Source: Fredinandcohnia onubensis
GTDB taxonomy: Bacteria; Bacillota; Bacilli; Bacillales; Bacillaceae_L
DNA: 64,000 nt
Direction: 5' to 3'
Assembly: GCF_031181385.1 (NCBI RefSeq)
Contig: NZ_JAPSKV010000003.1
Coordinates: 186,001 to 250,000 of the forward strand
Below the pieces are notes generated by a model. The model did not search any database and was not told the DNA's origin. It saw nothing but the letters and a program-made list of their open reading frames with translations. The position numbers were made by a program, and so were the translations under genes. The stretch's first letter is position 1. Each line of letters begins with the position of its first letter. This document shows, piece by piece, positions 32,032-41,430 of this stretch.

Positions 32032-34149
32032 ATGGAACAAGGAAAGCAAGTTTTTTCCATGGACTGGGCAGGCCGACAGCTGACCGTTGAAATTGGTCAA
32101 CTAGCAAAGCAAGCTAATGGGGCTGTATTGGTTCGTTATGGAGAGACTGCTGTCTTAAGTACAGCAACAGCATCGAAAGAGCCAAAACCATTGGATTTCT
32201 TTCCGCTTACTGTAAACTATGAAGAACGATTATATGCAGTTGGAAAAATCCCTGGAGGATTTATTAAACGTGAGGGTAGACCAAGTGAAAAGGCGATTCT
32301 AGCAAGTCGATTAATAGACCGACCGATTCGACCTTTATTTGCTGATGGATTCAGAAATGAAGTTCAAGTTATCAGTATCGTTATGAGTGTTGACCAAGAT
32401 TGCTCTTCAGAAATGGCAGCAATGTTTGGTTCATCATTGGCGCTATCTGTTTCAGATATCCCATTTGAAGGTCCAATAGCAGGTGTAACTGTTGGTAGAG
32501 TCGACAATCAATTTATCATCAACCCATCTGTGAAAGAACAGGAAATGAGTGATATCCATCTAGTTGTAGCCGGTACAAAGGATGCAATCAATATGGTTGA
32601 AGCGGGTGCCGATGAAGTTCCTGAAGAAGTAATGCTTGAAGCAATTATGTTTGGACATGAGGAAATTAAACGATTAATTGCCTTCCAAGAAAAAATCGTT
32701 GCAGTAATCGGTAAAGAAAAAAGGGAGATTGTCCTTTACGAGCTTGATTCAGAATTAGAAGCACAAATTCGTGCGAAAGCGGAAGATGATATTAATAAAG
32801 CAGTACAAGTTGCTGAAAAGCATGCAAGAGAAGATGCAATTAATGAAGTGAAAGCTGCAATTTTAGCAGAATACACAGAACAAGAAGTTGATGAGGCGAC
32901 ACTTAAGCAAGTGAAGGAAATTTTAAATAAACTTGTAAAAGAAGAAGTTCGACGCTTAATCACCGTTGAAAAGGTTCGTCCTGACGGAAGACAAATCGAC
33001 GAAATTCGTCCACTCTCATCAGAAGTAGGATTATTATCTCGTACACATGGTTCTGGACTATTCACACGTGGACAAACCCAGGCATTAAGTATTTGTACAC
33101 TTGGTGCATTAGGAGATGTGCAAATTCTCGATGGGTTAGGTATAGAGGAAACAAAGCGTTTTATGCACCACTATAATTTCCCTCAATTCAGTGTAGGTGA
33201 AACGGGTCCTATGAGAGGCCCAGGACGTCGTGAAATTGGACATGGTGCTTTGGGTGAGCGTGCATTGGAACCTGTTGTACCTTCTGAAAAGGATTTCCCA
33301 TATACCATCCGTCTGGTTTCTGAAGTATTAGAATCAAATGGTTCTACTTCCCAAGCGAGTATTTGTGCGAGTACATTAGCAATGATGGATGCAGGTGTTC
33401 CAATAAAAGCTCCTGTAGCTGGGATTGCAATGGGGCTCATTAAATCAGGAGAGCACTATACAGTATTAACTGATATTCAAGGGATGGAAGACCACTTAGG
33501 AGATATGGACTTTAAAGTTGCGGGAACATCAAACGGTGTAACTGCTTTACAAATGGATATTAAAATAGCTGGTCTTTCTCGTGAGATCCTAGAGGAAGCA
33601 TTACAGCAAGCTAAAAAAGGCCGTATGCAAATTCTTGATTCAATGTTAGCAACACTAACAACTCCAAGATCTGAGCTTTCTAAATATGCACCGAAGATCT
33701 TAACATTAAAAATTAATCCAGATAAAATCCGTGATGTTATTGGGCCAAGTGGTAAACAGATCAATAAGATCATTGACGAAACTGGCGTAAAAATTGATAT
33801 TGAACAAGACGGTACAGTCTTTATTTCTTCAGTTGATGAAGCAATGAACCAGAAAGCCAAGAAAATCATCGAAGATATTGTTCGTGAAGTAGAAGTTGGC
33901 CAAATGTACCTTGGAAAAGTAAAACGTATTGAAAAGTTCGGCGCATTTGTTGAAATTTTCAGTGGAAAAGATGGACTTGTTCATATTTCTGAACTTGCTG
34001 AGGAACGAGTTGGAAAAGTTGAGGATGTTGTCTCAATTGGTGATGAACTCCTTGTAAAAGTCACTGAAATTGATAAGCAAGGCCGTGTAAACCTTTCAAG
34101 AAAAGCCGTTATACGTGAACAAAAGGAAAAAGAAAAGCAACAACAATAA
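32032..34149 (+). CDS. pnp: Polynucleotide phosphorylase
   Basis: 705 residues. Two RNase PH domains (first near 10-140, second near 315-460 with [15 protein letters not shown]), a KH domain ([20 protein letters not shown] near 560-600) and an S1 domain ([21 protein letters not shown] near 625-690). It degrades RNA 3' to 5' using phosphate and in B. subtilis works with RNase Y, whose gene begins at the other end of this window. GAGAGGGG precedes the ATG. Length matches B. subtilis PNPase. Confidence 0.99.
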   Translation: MEQGKQVFSMDWAGRQLTVEIGQLAKQANGAVLVRYGETAVLSTATASKEPKPLDFFPLTVNYEERLYAVGKIPGGFIKREGRPSEKAILASRLIDRPIRPLFADGFRNEVQVISIVMSVDQDCSSEMAAMFGSSLALSVSDIPFEGPIAGVTVGRVDNQFIINPSVKEQEMSDIHLVVAGTKDAINMVEAGADEVPEEVMLEAIMFGHEEIKRLIAFQEKIVAVIGKEKREIVLYELDSELEAQIRAKAEDDINKAVQVAEKHAREDAINEVKAAILAEYTEQEVDEATLKQVKEILNKLVKEEVRRLITVEKVRPDGRQIDEIRPLSSEVGLLSRTHGSGLFTRGQTQALSICTLGALGDVQILDGLGIEETKRFMHHYNFPQFSVGETGPMRGPGRREIGHGALGERALEPVVPSEKDFPYTIRLVSEVLESNGSTSQASICASTLAMMDAGVPIKAPVAGIAMGLIKSGEHYTVLTDIQGMEDHLGDMDFKVAGTSNGVTALQMDIKIAGLSREILEEALQQAKKGRMQILDSMLATLTTPRSELSKYAPKILTLKINPDKIRDVIGPSGKQINKIIDETGVKIDIEQDGTVFISSVDEAMNQKAKKIIEDIVREVEVGQMYLGKVKRIEKFGAFVEIFSGKDGLVHISELAEERVGKVEDVVSIGDELLVKVTEIDKQGRVNLSRKAVIREQKEKEKQQQ

Positions 34150-34159
34150 TAATCTTTCG

Positions 34160-34185
34160 AAAGCCTGGTAAACCGGGCTTTTTAG
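34160..34185 (+). terminator. Terminator after pnp
   Basis: AAAGCCTGG (34160-34168) pairs with CCGGGCTTT (34173-34181, one G-U pair), then T-rich sequence. Confidence 0.88.
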
Positions 34186-34304
34186 GTTTTTATTTATGTG
34201 ATGACATCGTTTTTAAAGTATGAACAGTTGCTATTACACTTTTCTCAATTTGTGTTCTACCTTGTCCCTCCCTTACATATTTTCTAGTAAAGAGGGGGAT
34301 TGTT

Positions 34305-35294
34305 ATGAAAAAAAAGTATATACAATTTATTGCTTTTATATGCATATTATTGGTTTCAATTGGATCACTACATAATCCGTTCACTAATGATTACGTTCAG
34401 GGATTAAAAGACAGTTCTTTAAAAGAAAGCGCTGACGCAATCCCTGTTAGTAGTAAAGGTGACCAACTTTTAAATGAAATTGAAAAAAGGGCAATTGAAT
34501 ATAGTATTCCTGCAGAAGATGCGAAGATTGACCCTGTTTGGAAAGCAACACCTGGCCTCAATGGACTAGAGGTAGATATTAAAGCTTCATATGAAAAGAT
34601 GAAAAAAGAAGGTAAATTTGATGAAAATAAGCTGGTGTATAAGCAGCTATCACCAAAAGTTCATCTTGAAGATTTACCTTCTTCTGCGATTTATCGCGGG
34701 AATCCAAACAAACCGCTTGTGTCATTTATCATAAATGTTGCATGGGGGAATGAATATATTCCTGATATGCTTGCTACGTTAAAAAAGCATAATGTAAAAG
34801 CAACCTTTTTCTTAGAAGGAAGATGGGTAAAGGAAAATCCAGATTTAGCTAAAATGATTGTGGATGCTGGACATGAAGTAGGCAATCATTCCTATACACA
34901 TCCCGACATGAAAACCTTGTCCTCAGATCTTGTTAGAGAGCAATTAATGAAGACAAATCAGGTAATTGAGGCAGCTACAGGGAAAAAGCCTACCCTCTTT
35001 GCTCCACCTAGTGGAAGCTACCGTGATGAGGTCGTTAAAATTGCAGACGAACTCGGTATGAAAACAATTATGTGGAGTGTGGACACTATTGATTGGCAGC
35101 GTCCACAACCCCATGTTTTAGTTCAAAGGGTAATGGGCAAAGTCCATCCTGGCGCCATGGTTTTAATGCATCCAACATCACCAACTGCTCAAAGTCTTGA
35201 AAGATTAATTATATCTATTAAACAAAAAGATCTTGCAATCGACAACGTTTCTACATTATTAAACGAAGAACGTATAATACTAAAGAAAAAGTAG
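34305..35294 (+). CDS. ylxY: YlxY-like polysaccharide deacetylase-family protein, probably catalytically impaired
   Basis: 329 residues. An N-terminal hydrophobic helix (about 5-22) looks like an uncleaved signal anchor, followed by a NodB-type domain from about residue 140. Motif 2 is intact (HSYTH), as are WSVDTIDW and a late LMHPT. Motif 1, normally TFDDG, reads INVAWG, so the catalytic and metal-binding aspartates are missing, and the RxPYG motif reads APPSG. It is therefore likely a binding or scaffolding member rather than an active deacetylase. Position between pnp and mlpA matches B. subtilis ylxY, a sporulation-associated gene. Confidence 0.9.
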   Translation: MKKKYIQFIAFICILLVSIGSLHNPFTNDYVQGLKDSSLKESADAIPVSSKGDQLLNEIEKRAIEYSIPAEDAKIDPVWKATPGLNGLEVDIKASYEKMKKEGKFDENKLVYKQLSPKVHLEDLPSSAIYRGNPNKPLVSFIINVAWGNEYIPDMLATLKKHNVKATFFLEGRWVKENPDLAKMIVDAGHEVGNHSYTHPDMKTLSSDLVREQLMKTNQVIEAATGKKPTLFAPPSGSYRDEVVKIADELGMKTIMWSVDTIDWQRPQPHVLVQRVMGKVHPGAMVLMHPTSPTAQSLERLIISIKQKDLAIDNVSTLLNEERIILKKK

Positions 35295-35299
35295 TGGTG

Positions 35300-35346
35300 T
35301 TTACCTCTAATCAGTCGGAATTAAATACCGACTGATTAGAGGTAAA
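35300..35346 (+). repeat. Perfect 19-bp inverted repeat after ylxY
   Basis: TTTACCTCTAATCAGTCGG (35300-35318) pairs without mismatch to 35328-35346 around a nine-base loop. Neither strand shows a following T run, so it is not a typical intrinsic terminator; it may end or protect the ylxY mRNA. Confidence 0.85.
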
Positions 35347-35358
35347 GCCTCCGGCGGA

Positions 35359-35471
35359 TGCCACGATTTTTTAAAGGTAATTTTTCGAGCATAAGATCAA
35401 AGACTAAGTACGCCACTTCCTGTGGCAACGTCTTTGTGACCCACCTCGTGTGGGCCTAAAAAAATCGGGCG
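35359..35471 (+). repeat. Three-way-junction intergenic element upstream of mlpA
   Basis: An outer stem joins TGCC-A-CGATTTTTT (35359-35372, bulged A) with AAAAAATCG-GGCG (35459-35471). Inside are two hairpins: CAAAGAC (35398-35404) with GTCTTTG (35430-35436), topped by GCCAC (35412-35416) with GTGGC (35422-35426); and CCCAC (35440-35444) with GTGGG (35450-35454). The GC-richer, folded sequence differs from its surroundings and resembles Bacillus interspersed repeats I recall, which I could not verify. Confidence 0.65.
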
Positions 35472-35513
35472 CAAATACGCCAAGGCGCATTTGATTACAG
35501 GAGGAATCCAGCA

Positions 35514-36755
35514 TTGATTAAAAAGTATACTTGTCAAAATGGTGTAAGAATTGTATTAGAAAACATCCCAACTGTTCGATCAGTTGCAATTGGTGTTTGG
35601 ATTGGCACGGGATCACGAAATGAAAGCCCTGAAAATAACGGTATTTCTCATTTTCTAGAGCATATGTTTTTCAAGGGTACGAAAACAAGATCTGCTAGAG
35701 AAATTGCAGAGTCTTTTGATAGTATTGGTGGACAGGTAAATGCATTCACCTCTAAAGAATACACTTGTTATTACGCAAAGGTTTTAGATGAACATGCAAA
35801 ATTTGCACTAGATGTTCTAGCGGATATGTTCTTCAATTCAAACTTTGATGAAGAAGAATTGAAAAAAGAAAAAAATGTTGTCCTAGAAGAGATTAAAATG
35901 TACGAAGATACACCAGATGATATCGTCCATGACTTATTAAGTAAAGCTACTTATGAAAATCATCCATTAGGTTATCCAATTCTAGGAACAGAAGAAACAT
36001 TGGAAACCTTTAATGGTGATAAACTTCGTCAATATATGAATGCTATGTATACTCCAGAAAATGTGGTCGTGTCTATAGCGGGTAATATTGATGAGAACTT
36101 TATTTCTGAGGTTGAGTCATACTTTGGTAGTTATTCAGGAGACCAAACGAAATATGAGTTGCAAAAACCTTCATTCCATACAAATAAGATCACTCGAAAG
36201 AAAGAAACAGAACAAGCCCATCTTTGCTTAGGCTTTAATGGCTTACAAATTGGTGATAAAGATGTGTACGACCTAATCGTATTAAATAATATTCTTGGCG
36301 GTAGTATGAGTAGCCGTTTATTCCAAGACGTACGTGAGCAAAAAGGATTAGCATATTCTGTATTCTCTTATCATTCCTCTTATAAGGATACTGGAATGGT
36401 CACCATTTATGGGGGCACAGGAAGTAAGCAACTTAATTTGTTATTCGAAACCATACAGGATACATTAGCAAAGCTTAAGGCAGAAGGTATTACCGAGAAG
36501 GAATTAAAGAACAGCAAAGAGCAAATGAAGGGTAGCCTTATGCTCGGACTTGAAAGCACAAACAGTAGAATGAGCCGAAACGGTAAAAATGAATTATTAT
36601 TAAAGGAACATAAAAACCTAGATGAAATTTTAGATGAAATTAACGCCGTTAGTGAAAATAGCGTGAATGCAATGGCAAAACGAGTCTTCACAGACGATTT
36701 TTCACTTGCATTAATTAGCCCTACCGATGATTTACCGATTAAGCTTTCAAATTGA
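35514..36755 (+). CDS. mlpA: M16 family zinc peptidase MlpA (YmxG)
   Basis: 413 residues with a TTG start, behind ACAGGAGGAATCC. The inverted zinc motif HxxEH appears as HFLEH in SHFLEHMFFKGTKTRS, near residues 46-50, with the downstream glutamate in VVLEEIKMYEDTPDD. The second M16 half (about 190-400) lacks catalytic residues, as is normal. B. subtilis MlpA is related to mitochondrial processing peptidases and was linked to negative control of protease production. It follows a 219-base structured intergenic region. Confidence 0.95.
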   Translation: MIKKYTCQNGVRIVLENIPTVRSVAIGVWIGTGSRNESPENNGISHFLEHMFFKGTKTRSAREIAESFDSIGGQVNAFTSKEYTCYYAKVLDEHAKFALDVLADMFFNSNFDEEELKKEKNVVLEEIKMYEDTPDDIVHDLLSKATYENHPLGYPILGTEETLETFNGDKLRQYMNAMYTPENVVVSIAGNIDENFISEVESYFGSYSGDQTKYELQKPSFHTNKITRKKETEQAHLCLGFNGLQIGDKDVYDLIVLNNILGGSMSSRLFQDVREQKGLAYSVFSYHSSYKDTGMVTIYGGTGSKQLNLLFETIQDTLAKLKAEGITEKELKNSKEQMKGSLMLGLESTNSRMSRNGKNELLLKEHKNLDEILDEINAVSENSVNAMAKRVFTDDFSLALISPTDDLPIKLSN

Positions 36756-36819
36756 TTTTGATTCTAAAAATGTGGACTACTCCATACACTGTACAAAGGA
36801 CATGTAAGGGGTGGTCTTT

Positions 36820-37080
36820 TTGAGGCTAAGTGAATTAAGTGGAAAAGAAATTGTTGATGTTAAACGAGCTGAAAGACTAGGTGTTTTAGGTCAAACTGAT
36901 TTAGAAATTGATGAGAGAACCGGTCAAATAAAGGCACTCATCATTCCGTCTTTAAAATGGTTTGGTTTAAAGAAACAAGGCAATGAAGTTCGCGTATCAT
37001 GGCAGCATATACGTAAAATTGGTACAGATATGATCATCATTGATATTCCTGACGATTTTGGAACAGAAGAAGCTGAATAG
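36820..37080 (+). CDS. ymxH: PRC-barrel protein of the YlmC/YmxH family
   Basis: 86 residues from TTG 36820. AAGGGGTGG upstream contains a GTG that is more likely ribosome binding site than start. The sequence MRLSELSGKEIVDVKRAERLGVLGQTDLEID is typical of this sporulation-associated family; a PRC-barrel fold is expected. The precise function is not known. A strong terminator follows, closing the mlpA-ymxH unit. Confidence 0.92.
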   Translation: MRLSELSGKEIVDVKRAERLGVLGQTDLEIDERTGQIKALIIPSLKWFGLKKQGNEVRVSWQHIRKIGTDMIIIDIPDDFGTEEAE

Positions 37081-37091
37081 TAATACAATGT

Positions 37092-37118
37092 AAACCCACG
37101 GGATTCCGTGGGTTTTTT
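37092..37118 (+). terminator. Terminator after ymxH
   Basis: AAACCCACGG (37092-37101) and CCGTGGGTTT (37106-37115) form a perfect stem with a four-base loop, then TTT. Confidence 0.95.
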
Positions 37119-37169
37119 CATTTTATTTTAGGAAAATGTTATTCTGAGAAAATTTCAGCTTGTTCTTTC

Positions 37170-37197
37170 ACCTATTTAAGCAATGCCTCATAGTATG
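37170..37197 (+). promoter_or_regulatory. Candidate SigK promoter for dpaA-dpaB
   Basis: ACC at 37170-37172 and CATAGTATG at 37189-37197 are separated by 16 bases and approximate the SigK pattern (AC, then CATAnnnTA). In B. subtilis this operon is made in the mother cell under SigK. About 140 bases of leader follow. Confidence 0.6.
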
Positions 37198-37340
37198 GTG
37201 AAGTAAATAAAATTATGGTGATTTTATGGATTGTTGAGGGGCTATCCCTTAAAAAACGATATGAAGAAACCGAAGTTCACCGACGTGATGACCAACAAAC
37301 ACTCGGGGTTCACTTTAGGTAAAAGAAGGTGATAAAACGT

Positions 37341-38240
37341 ATGTTAACAGATATGCATGTGGCTATTATTGGTGGAGATGCACGACAGTTGGAAGTAATT
37401 CGTAAACTAATTGAGTTAGATGCAAGGCTTTCTTTAATTGGATTTGATCAATTAGATCATGGATTCACTGGAGCTTCAAAAGAACGATTAGACGAAATCG
37501 ACTTTACAGATATAGATGCGATTATTCTACCAGTATCAGGAACGAACAGTGCGGGAGAGGTTGAAACGATTTTTTCAAATGAAACAGTCGTCTTAACTGA
37601 AGATATTCTATCACAAACACCTGAACACTGTGTTGTTTATTCGGGAATTAGCAACTCGTATTTAGATGGGATTATTAAGGCAACCAATCGAAAATTAGTG
37701 CGTTTATTTGAAAGAGACGATGTTGCAATCTATAATTCTATTCCAACAGTTGAAGGAACCATTATGATGGTGATTCAACATACTGATATAACCATTCATA
37801 ATTCGAGAGTGGCTGTATTAGGTCTTGGAAGAGTTGGAATGAGTGTTGCGAGAAGCTTTGCTGCTTTGGGGGCAAATGTTAAAGTGGGTGCCAGAAAAAC
37901 AGAGCATATTGCAAGAATTACGGAAATGGGATTAACGCCTTTTCATCTCTCAGATATTGCTGAAGAAGTTAAGGATATTGATGTTTGTATTAATACAATC
38001 CCACATTTAATCGTGACGGCAAGTGTGATTTCGAAAATGCCTGCCCATACATTGATTGTTGATCTAGCCTCTAAGCCTGGGGGAACAGATTTTAGATATG
38101 CAGAAAAAAGAGGGATTAAAGCCTTATTAGCACCTGGGTTACCTGGTATTGTCGCTCCAAAGACAGCCGGTCAAATTGTTGCGAATGTATTATCTCAACT
38201 ACTTCTTGAGTTATTACAACAAAGAGAGGAGAACGAATAA
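37341..38240 (+). CDS. dpaA: Dipicolinate synthase subunit A (SpoVFA)
   Basis: 299 residues from ATG 37341; AAGAAGGTGAT supports this over the GTG at 37329. The N-terminal part (AIIGGDARQLEVIRKL, LIGFDQLDHGFTGA) is the family's own domain, followed by a Rossmann fold with VLGLGRVGMSVARS near 155 and SKPGGTDF near 245. With DpaB it makes dipicolinic acid for spore core dehydration and heat resistance. It ends one base before the dpaB start. Confidence 0.97.
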   Translation: MLTDMHVAIIGGDARQLEVIRKLIELDARLSLIGFDQLDHGFTGASKERLDEIDFTDIDAIILPVSGTNSAGEVETIFSNETVVLTEDILSQTPEHCVVYSGISNSYLDGIIKATNRKLVRLFERDDVAIYNSIPTVEGTIMMVIQHTDITIHNSRVAVLGLGRVGMSVARSFAALGANVKVGARKTEHIARITEMGLTPFHLSDIAEEVKDIDVCINTIPHLIVTASVISKMPAHTLIVDLASKPGGTDFRYAEKRGIKALLAPGLPGIVAPKTAGQIVANVLSQLLLELLQQREENE

Positions 38241-38241
38241 T

Positions 38242-38847
38242 ATGACTTCATTAAAAGGAAAAAGAATCGGATTTGGTCTTACAGGATCCCATTGTACGTA
38301 CGATGCTGTATTTCCAGAAATAGTTAGACTGGTAGATGAGGGTGCTGAAGTTATACCTGTTGTGTCTTGGACTGTTCAATCAACAAATACACGTTTTGGA
38401 GAAGGCGCAGAGTGGATTGAAAGAATTGAAAAAGCGACAGGGAATAAAGCAATTGATTCGATTGTAAAAGCAGAACCATTAGGTCCAAAAATTCCACTTG
38501 ATTGCATGGTTATTGCACCACTTACAGGGAATTCAATGAGTAAATTCGCGAATGCTTTAACGGATTCTCCAGTCTTAATGGCTGCTAAAGCAACCTTACG
38601 TAATCAGTCCCCTGTTGTTTTGGGAATATCCACAAATGACGCATTAGGTTTAAATGGTGTGAACCTAATGAGATTAATGGCAACAAAAAATATATACTTT
38701 ATTCCGTATGGCCAAGATGCGCCAACGAAAAAGCCTAATTCAATGGTTGCGCGTATGACAATGCTAAGGGACACTGTTGCTGCAGCAATCGAAGGAAAGC
38801 AATTACAACCGGTAATTGTAGAAAGATACCGTGATGACGAAGAATAA
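38242..38847 (+). CDS. dpaB: Dipicolinate synthase subunit B (SpoVFB)
   Basis: 201 residues from ATG 38242, after AGAGGAGAACG; the open frame extends upstream into dpaA but without a ribosome binding site. Flavoprotein-like fold: GKRIGFGLTGSHCTYDAVFPEI, VIAPLTGNSMSKFANALTDSPVLMAAKATLRN and VLGISTNDALG. It is the flavin-type partner of DpaA in dipicolinate synthesis from a dihydrodipicolinate-stage intermediate, which links it to asd-dapG-dapA downstream. Confidence 0.97.
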   Translation: MTSLKGKRIGFGLTGSHCTYDAVFPEIVRLVDEGAEVIPVVSWTVQSTNTRFGEGAEWIERIEKATGNKAIDSIVKAEPLGPKIPLDCMVIAPLTGNSMSKFANALTDSPVLMAAKATLRNQSPVVLGISTNDALGLNGVNLMRLMATKNIYFIPYGQDAPTKKPNSMVARMTMLRDTVAAAIEGKQLQPVIVERYRDDEE

Positions 38848-38863
38848 CGACAATTTTTTGAAT

Positions 38864-38896
38864 AAAGGAGAAAGAATGAAAATTCTTCTCTCCTTT
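38864..38896 (+). terminator. Hairpin after dpaB
   Basis: AAAGGAGA (38864-38871) pairs with TCTCCTTT (38889-38896), with further partial pairing inside. The following sequence (AGTACTTG) has no T tract, so termination would be weak. Confidence 0.5.
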
Positions 38897-38908
38897 AGTA
38901 CTTGTATG

Positions 38909-38917
38909 TGGTAAAAT
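38909..38917 (+). promoter_or_regulatory. Candidate extended -10 promoter for asd-dapG
   Basis: TGGTAAAAT, with TAAAAT at 38912-38917, about 55 bases before asd. No clear -35 is seen. Confidence 0.45.
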
Positions 38918-38973
38918 ATATATCATTAAACGTAAATTAGACGTTCTAGTAATACTAGGAAGGGGAATTTCAA

Positions 38974-40026
38974 ATGACAGTAGAAAAAGAATTACATGTT
39001 GCGGTTGTAGGTGCTACAGGTGCTGTAGGAATGCAAATGATCAAAACACTTGAAGAAACGGATTTTCCATTAACAAAATTAACTTTATTATCATCAGAAC
39101 GTTCTGCTGGTAAAAAGATTGAGTATAAGGGTAAAGAAATAACTGTTGAGGTTGCAACACCAGAAAAATTTGAAGGTGTTGATATTGCCTTGTTTAGTGC
39201 TGGAGGAGGAGTATCAAAAGAACTTGCTCCTGAAGCGGTTAAGCGAGGTGCAATTGTAGTTGATAACACAAGTGCATTTAGAATGGATGAAAATGTGCCA
39301 TTAGTAGTACCTGAGGTAAACGAAAATGATCTTTTAAATCACAATGGTATTATTGCAAATCCAAACTGTTCTACCATTCAAATGGTTGTAGCTTTAGAAC
39401 CAATTCGTAAGGCTTATGGTTTATCCAAGGTTATTGTTTCAACATATCAAGCAGTTTCAGGTTCCGGGGTTGCTGCGATTCAAGAAATGAATGAGCAAAC
39501 GAAGGATATTATCGAAGGTAATGAAGTTACTCCAAAGATCTTACCTGTAAAAGGTGACAAAAAGCATTACCAAATCGCTTTTAATGCCATTCCACAAATC
39601 GATAAATTTGAGGATAATGGGTTTACTTTTGAAGAAATGAAAATGATAAACGAAACTAAGAAGATTATGCATTTACCTGATCTTCATGTAGCTGCAACTT
39701 GTGTTCGTTTACCAGTTGAAACAGGACATTCAGAATCTGTTTATTTTGAAACAACACAAAATGAAGTGTCTGCACAAGACGTAAAAGAATTATTATCTTC
39801 TGCACCAGGAATTGTATTAGAAGACAATCCAGCAGAGCAAGTGTATCCAATGCCAATTCATGCAGTTGGTAAGAAAGATGTGTTCGTAGGAAGAATCAGA
39901 AAAGACCTAGACCAAAATAATGGGTTCCATATGTGGGTAGTATCTGACAATCTACTAAAAGGCGCTGCATGGAACTCCGTTCAAATTGCTGGCAGTCTTA
40001 TAAAGCTAGGCTTAGTAGCAAAATAA
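38974..40026 (+). CDS. asd: Aspartate-semialdehyde dehydrogenase
   Basis: 350 residues. NADP-binding start [19 protein letters not shown], catalytic cysteine in [12 protein letters not shown] (near 131), and the histidine-containing segment [12 protein letters not shown]. It reduces aspartyl phosphate to the semialdehyde for lysine, DAP, threonine and methionine synthesis. GAAGGGGAATTTC precedes the ATG. dapG follows after 29 bases. No lysine riboswitch is visible upstream. Confidence 0.98.
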   Translation: MTVEKELHVAVVGATGAVGMQMIKTLEETDFPLTKLTLLSSERSAGKKIEYKGKEITVEVATPEKFEGVDIALFSAGGGVSKELAPEAVKRGAIVVDNTSAFRMDENVPLVVPEVNENDLLNHNGIIANPNCSTIQMVVALEPIRKAYGLSKVIVSTYQAVSGSGVAAIQEMNEQTKDIIEGNEVTPKILPVKGDKKHYQIAFNAIPQIDKFEDNGFTFEEMKMINETKKIMHLPDLHVAATCVRLPVETGHSESVYFETTQNEVSAQDVKELLSSAPGIVLEDNPAEQVYPMPIHAVGKKDVFVGRIRKDLDQNNGFHMWVVSDNLLKGAAWNSVQIAGSLIKLGLVAK

Positions 40027-40055
40027 TCGGTTGAACCAAAACATGAGGTGGTTTC

Positions 40056-41297
40056 ATGAATATCGTTGTTCAAAAATTTGGCGGAACCTCAGTACGGGAT
40101 GAAGAATCAAGGGAAAGAGCAAAAAAACATATTGAAAGTGCCGTCTCGGATGGATATAAAGTAGTTGTCGTCGTATCAGCTATGGGGAGAATGGGTGACC
40201 CATATGCAACTGATACGCTTTTAAGCTTAGTAGGGGAGCAAAATCCAACTATTAGTGATAGGGAAATGGATATGCTCGTGTCCTGCGGAGAAATTATTTC
40301 TAGTGTCGTTTTTACCAATATGTTAAATCAAGCTGGGATCTCTGCAGCTGCTTTAAATGGGGGGCAGGCTGGTTTCCGGACAAACGGTGATTACACAAAT
40401 GCTAGAATTATTGAAATGAAGTGTGACCGTTTGCTACAAACACTCGAAACCCATGATGTGGTAGTAGTCACAGGCTTCCAAGGAATCTCTAAAACAGGTG
40501 ACATTACGACTCTAGGTAGAGGTGGAAGTGATACATCTGCAGCTGCACTTGGTGTTGCATTACAAGCTGAGTGGATTGATATTTTTACAGATGTAGAAGG
40601 TGTTATGACAGCAGACCCACGAATCGTTGGTGATGCAAAGCCATTATCAGTCGTCACATATAACGAAATCGTGAACATGGCATACCAAGGTGCAAAAGTG
40701 ATTCATCCACGCGCAGTTGAGATTGCGATGGATGCAAAGGTACCAATTAGGGTGCGTTCAACATATACGGATGCACCTGGTACACTTGTAACAACAATTG
40801 ATAAACGTCGTGGTGTCGAGGTTAAGGATCGATTAATTACAGGTATTGCACACGTCACAAATGTAACGCAATTAAAGGTTCAAGCCAAAAAAGGTCAATA
40901 CAATCTTCAAACAGAAGTATTTAAGGCAATGGCCAATGAAAAAATAAGTGTTGATTTCTTCAACATCACACCAAACGGTGTTGTTTATACGGTTTCGGGG
41001 GAAATGACAGCCCGCGCAGTTAATAAACTGAAAGAATTGGGTTATGAACCTCAGGTAACTGAAAAATGTGCGAAGGTAGCGACCGTTGGAGCAGGAATGA
41101 ACGGCGTACCTGGAGTGACTGCTCGAATTGTAACAGCACTTTCAGAAAAAGGAATTCAAATCTTGCAATCAGCAGATAGTCTATCAACCATTTGGGTACT
41201 TGTTAAAGAGTCTGAAATGAAGGAAGCCATTAACGCTCTTCATAAAGCATTCCATTTATCTGACGGACCTGTTGGAGCAGAAGTGGTTGACTTTTAA
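40056..41297 (+). CDS. dapG: Aspartokinase I (DAP-sensitive type)
   Basis: 413 residues. The kinase motif KFGGTSVRDEESRERA begins the protein, with GRGGSDTSAAALG and FTDVEGVMTADPR further on, and two ACT domains (about 270-410) for feedback. B. subtilis DapG is the diaminopimelate-inhibited isozyme that supplies peptidoglycan and spore dipicolinate; the assignment to DapG instead of LysC comes from the asd-dapG-dapA order. GAGGTGG lies before the ATG. Confidence 0.96.
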   Translation: MNIVVQKFGGTSVRDEESRERAKKHIESAVSDGYKVVVVVSAMGRMGDPYATDTLLSLVGEQNPTISDREMDMLVSCGEIISSVVFTNMLNQAGISAAALNGGQAGFRTNGDYTNARIIEMKCDRLLQTLETHDVVVVTGFQGISKTGDITTLGRGGSDTSAAALGVALQAEWIDIFTDVEGVMTADPRIVGDAKPLSVVTYNEIVNMAYQGAKVIHPRAVEIAMDAKVPIRVRSTYTDAPGTLVTTIDKRRGVEVKDRLITGIAHVTNVTQLKVQAKKGQYNLQTEVFKAMANEKISVDFFNITPNGVVYTVSGEMTARAVNKLKELGYEPQVTEKCAKVATVGAGMNGVPGVTARIVTALSEKGIQILQSADSLSTIWVLVKESEMKEAINALHKAFHLSDGPVGAEVVDF

Positions 41298-41306
41298 GGT
41301 ACAATT

Positions 41307-41341
41307 AAGGGAACCTCCATAATGGAGGAGTCCCTTTCTTT
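41307..41341 (+). terminator. Terminator after dapG
   Basis: AAGGGA-A-CCTCCAT (41307-41320) pairs with ATGGAGG-AG-TCCCTT (41322-41336), followed by TCTTT. The small internal loop leaves a strong overall stem. Confidence 0.75.
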
Positions 41342-41357
41342 AACATATCGTTTCATG

Positions 41358-41402
41358 TATAATTTTTTAGAGCAAGCCTAGGTTTTTAGGAAATAAACCT
41401 AG
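41358..41402 (+). promoter_or_regulatory. Candidate dapA promoter and leader hairpin
   Basis: TATAAT at 41358-41363 is a perfect -10, with no strong -35. CTAGGTTT (41378-41385) then pairs perfectly with AAACCTAG (41395-41402) near the expected transcript start. This could set mRNA stability or an operator. Confidence 0.45.
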
Positions 41403-41430
41403 CGTAATTGATGGGGGTAGGTGTAAAAGC

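Noticed and set aside
33477-33869. 130-codon minus-strand frame inside pnp
   Set aside because: Antisense to the conserved second RNase PH and KH region of PNPase; no independent evidence.
38848-38973. Possible lysine riboswitch upstream of asd-dapG
   Set aside because: The gap is 126 bases, much of it taken by a hairpin and promoter; it lacks the conserved multi-helix lysine riboswitch core.
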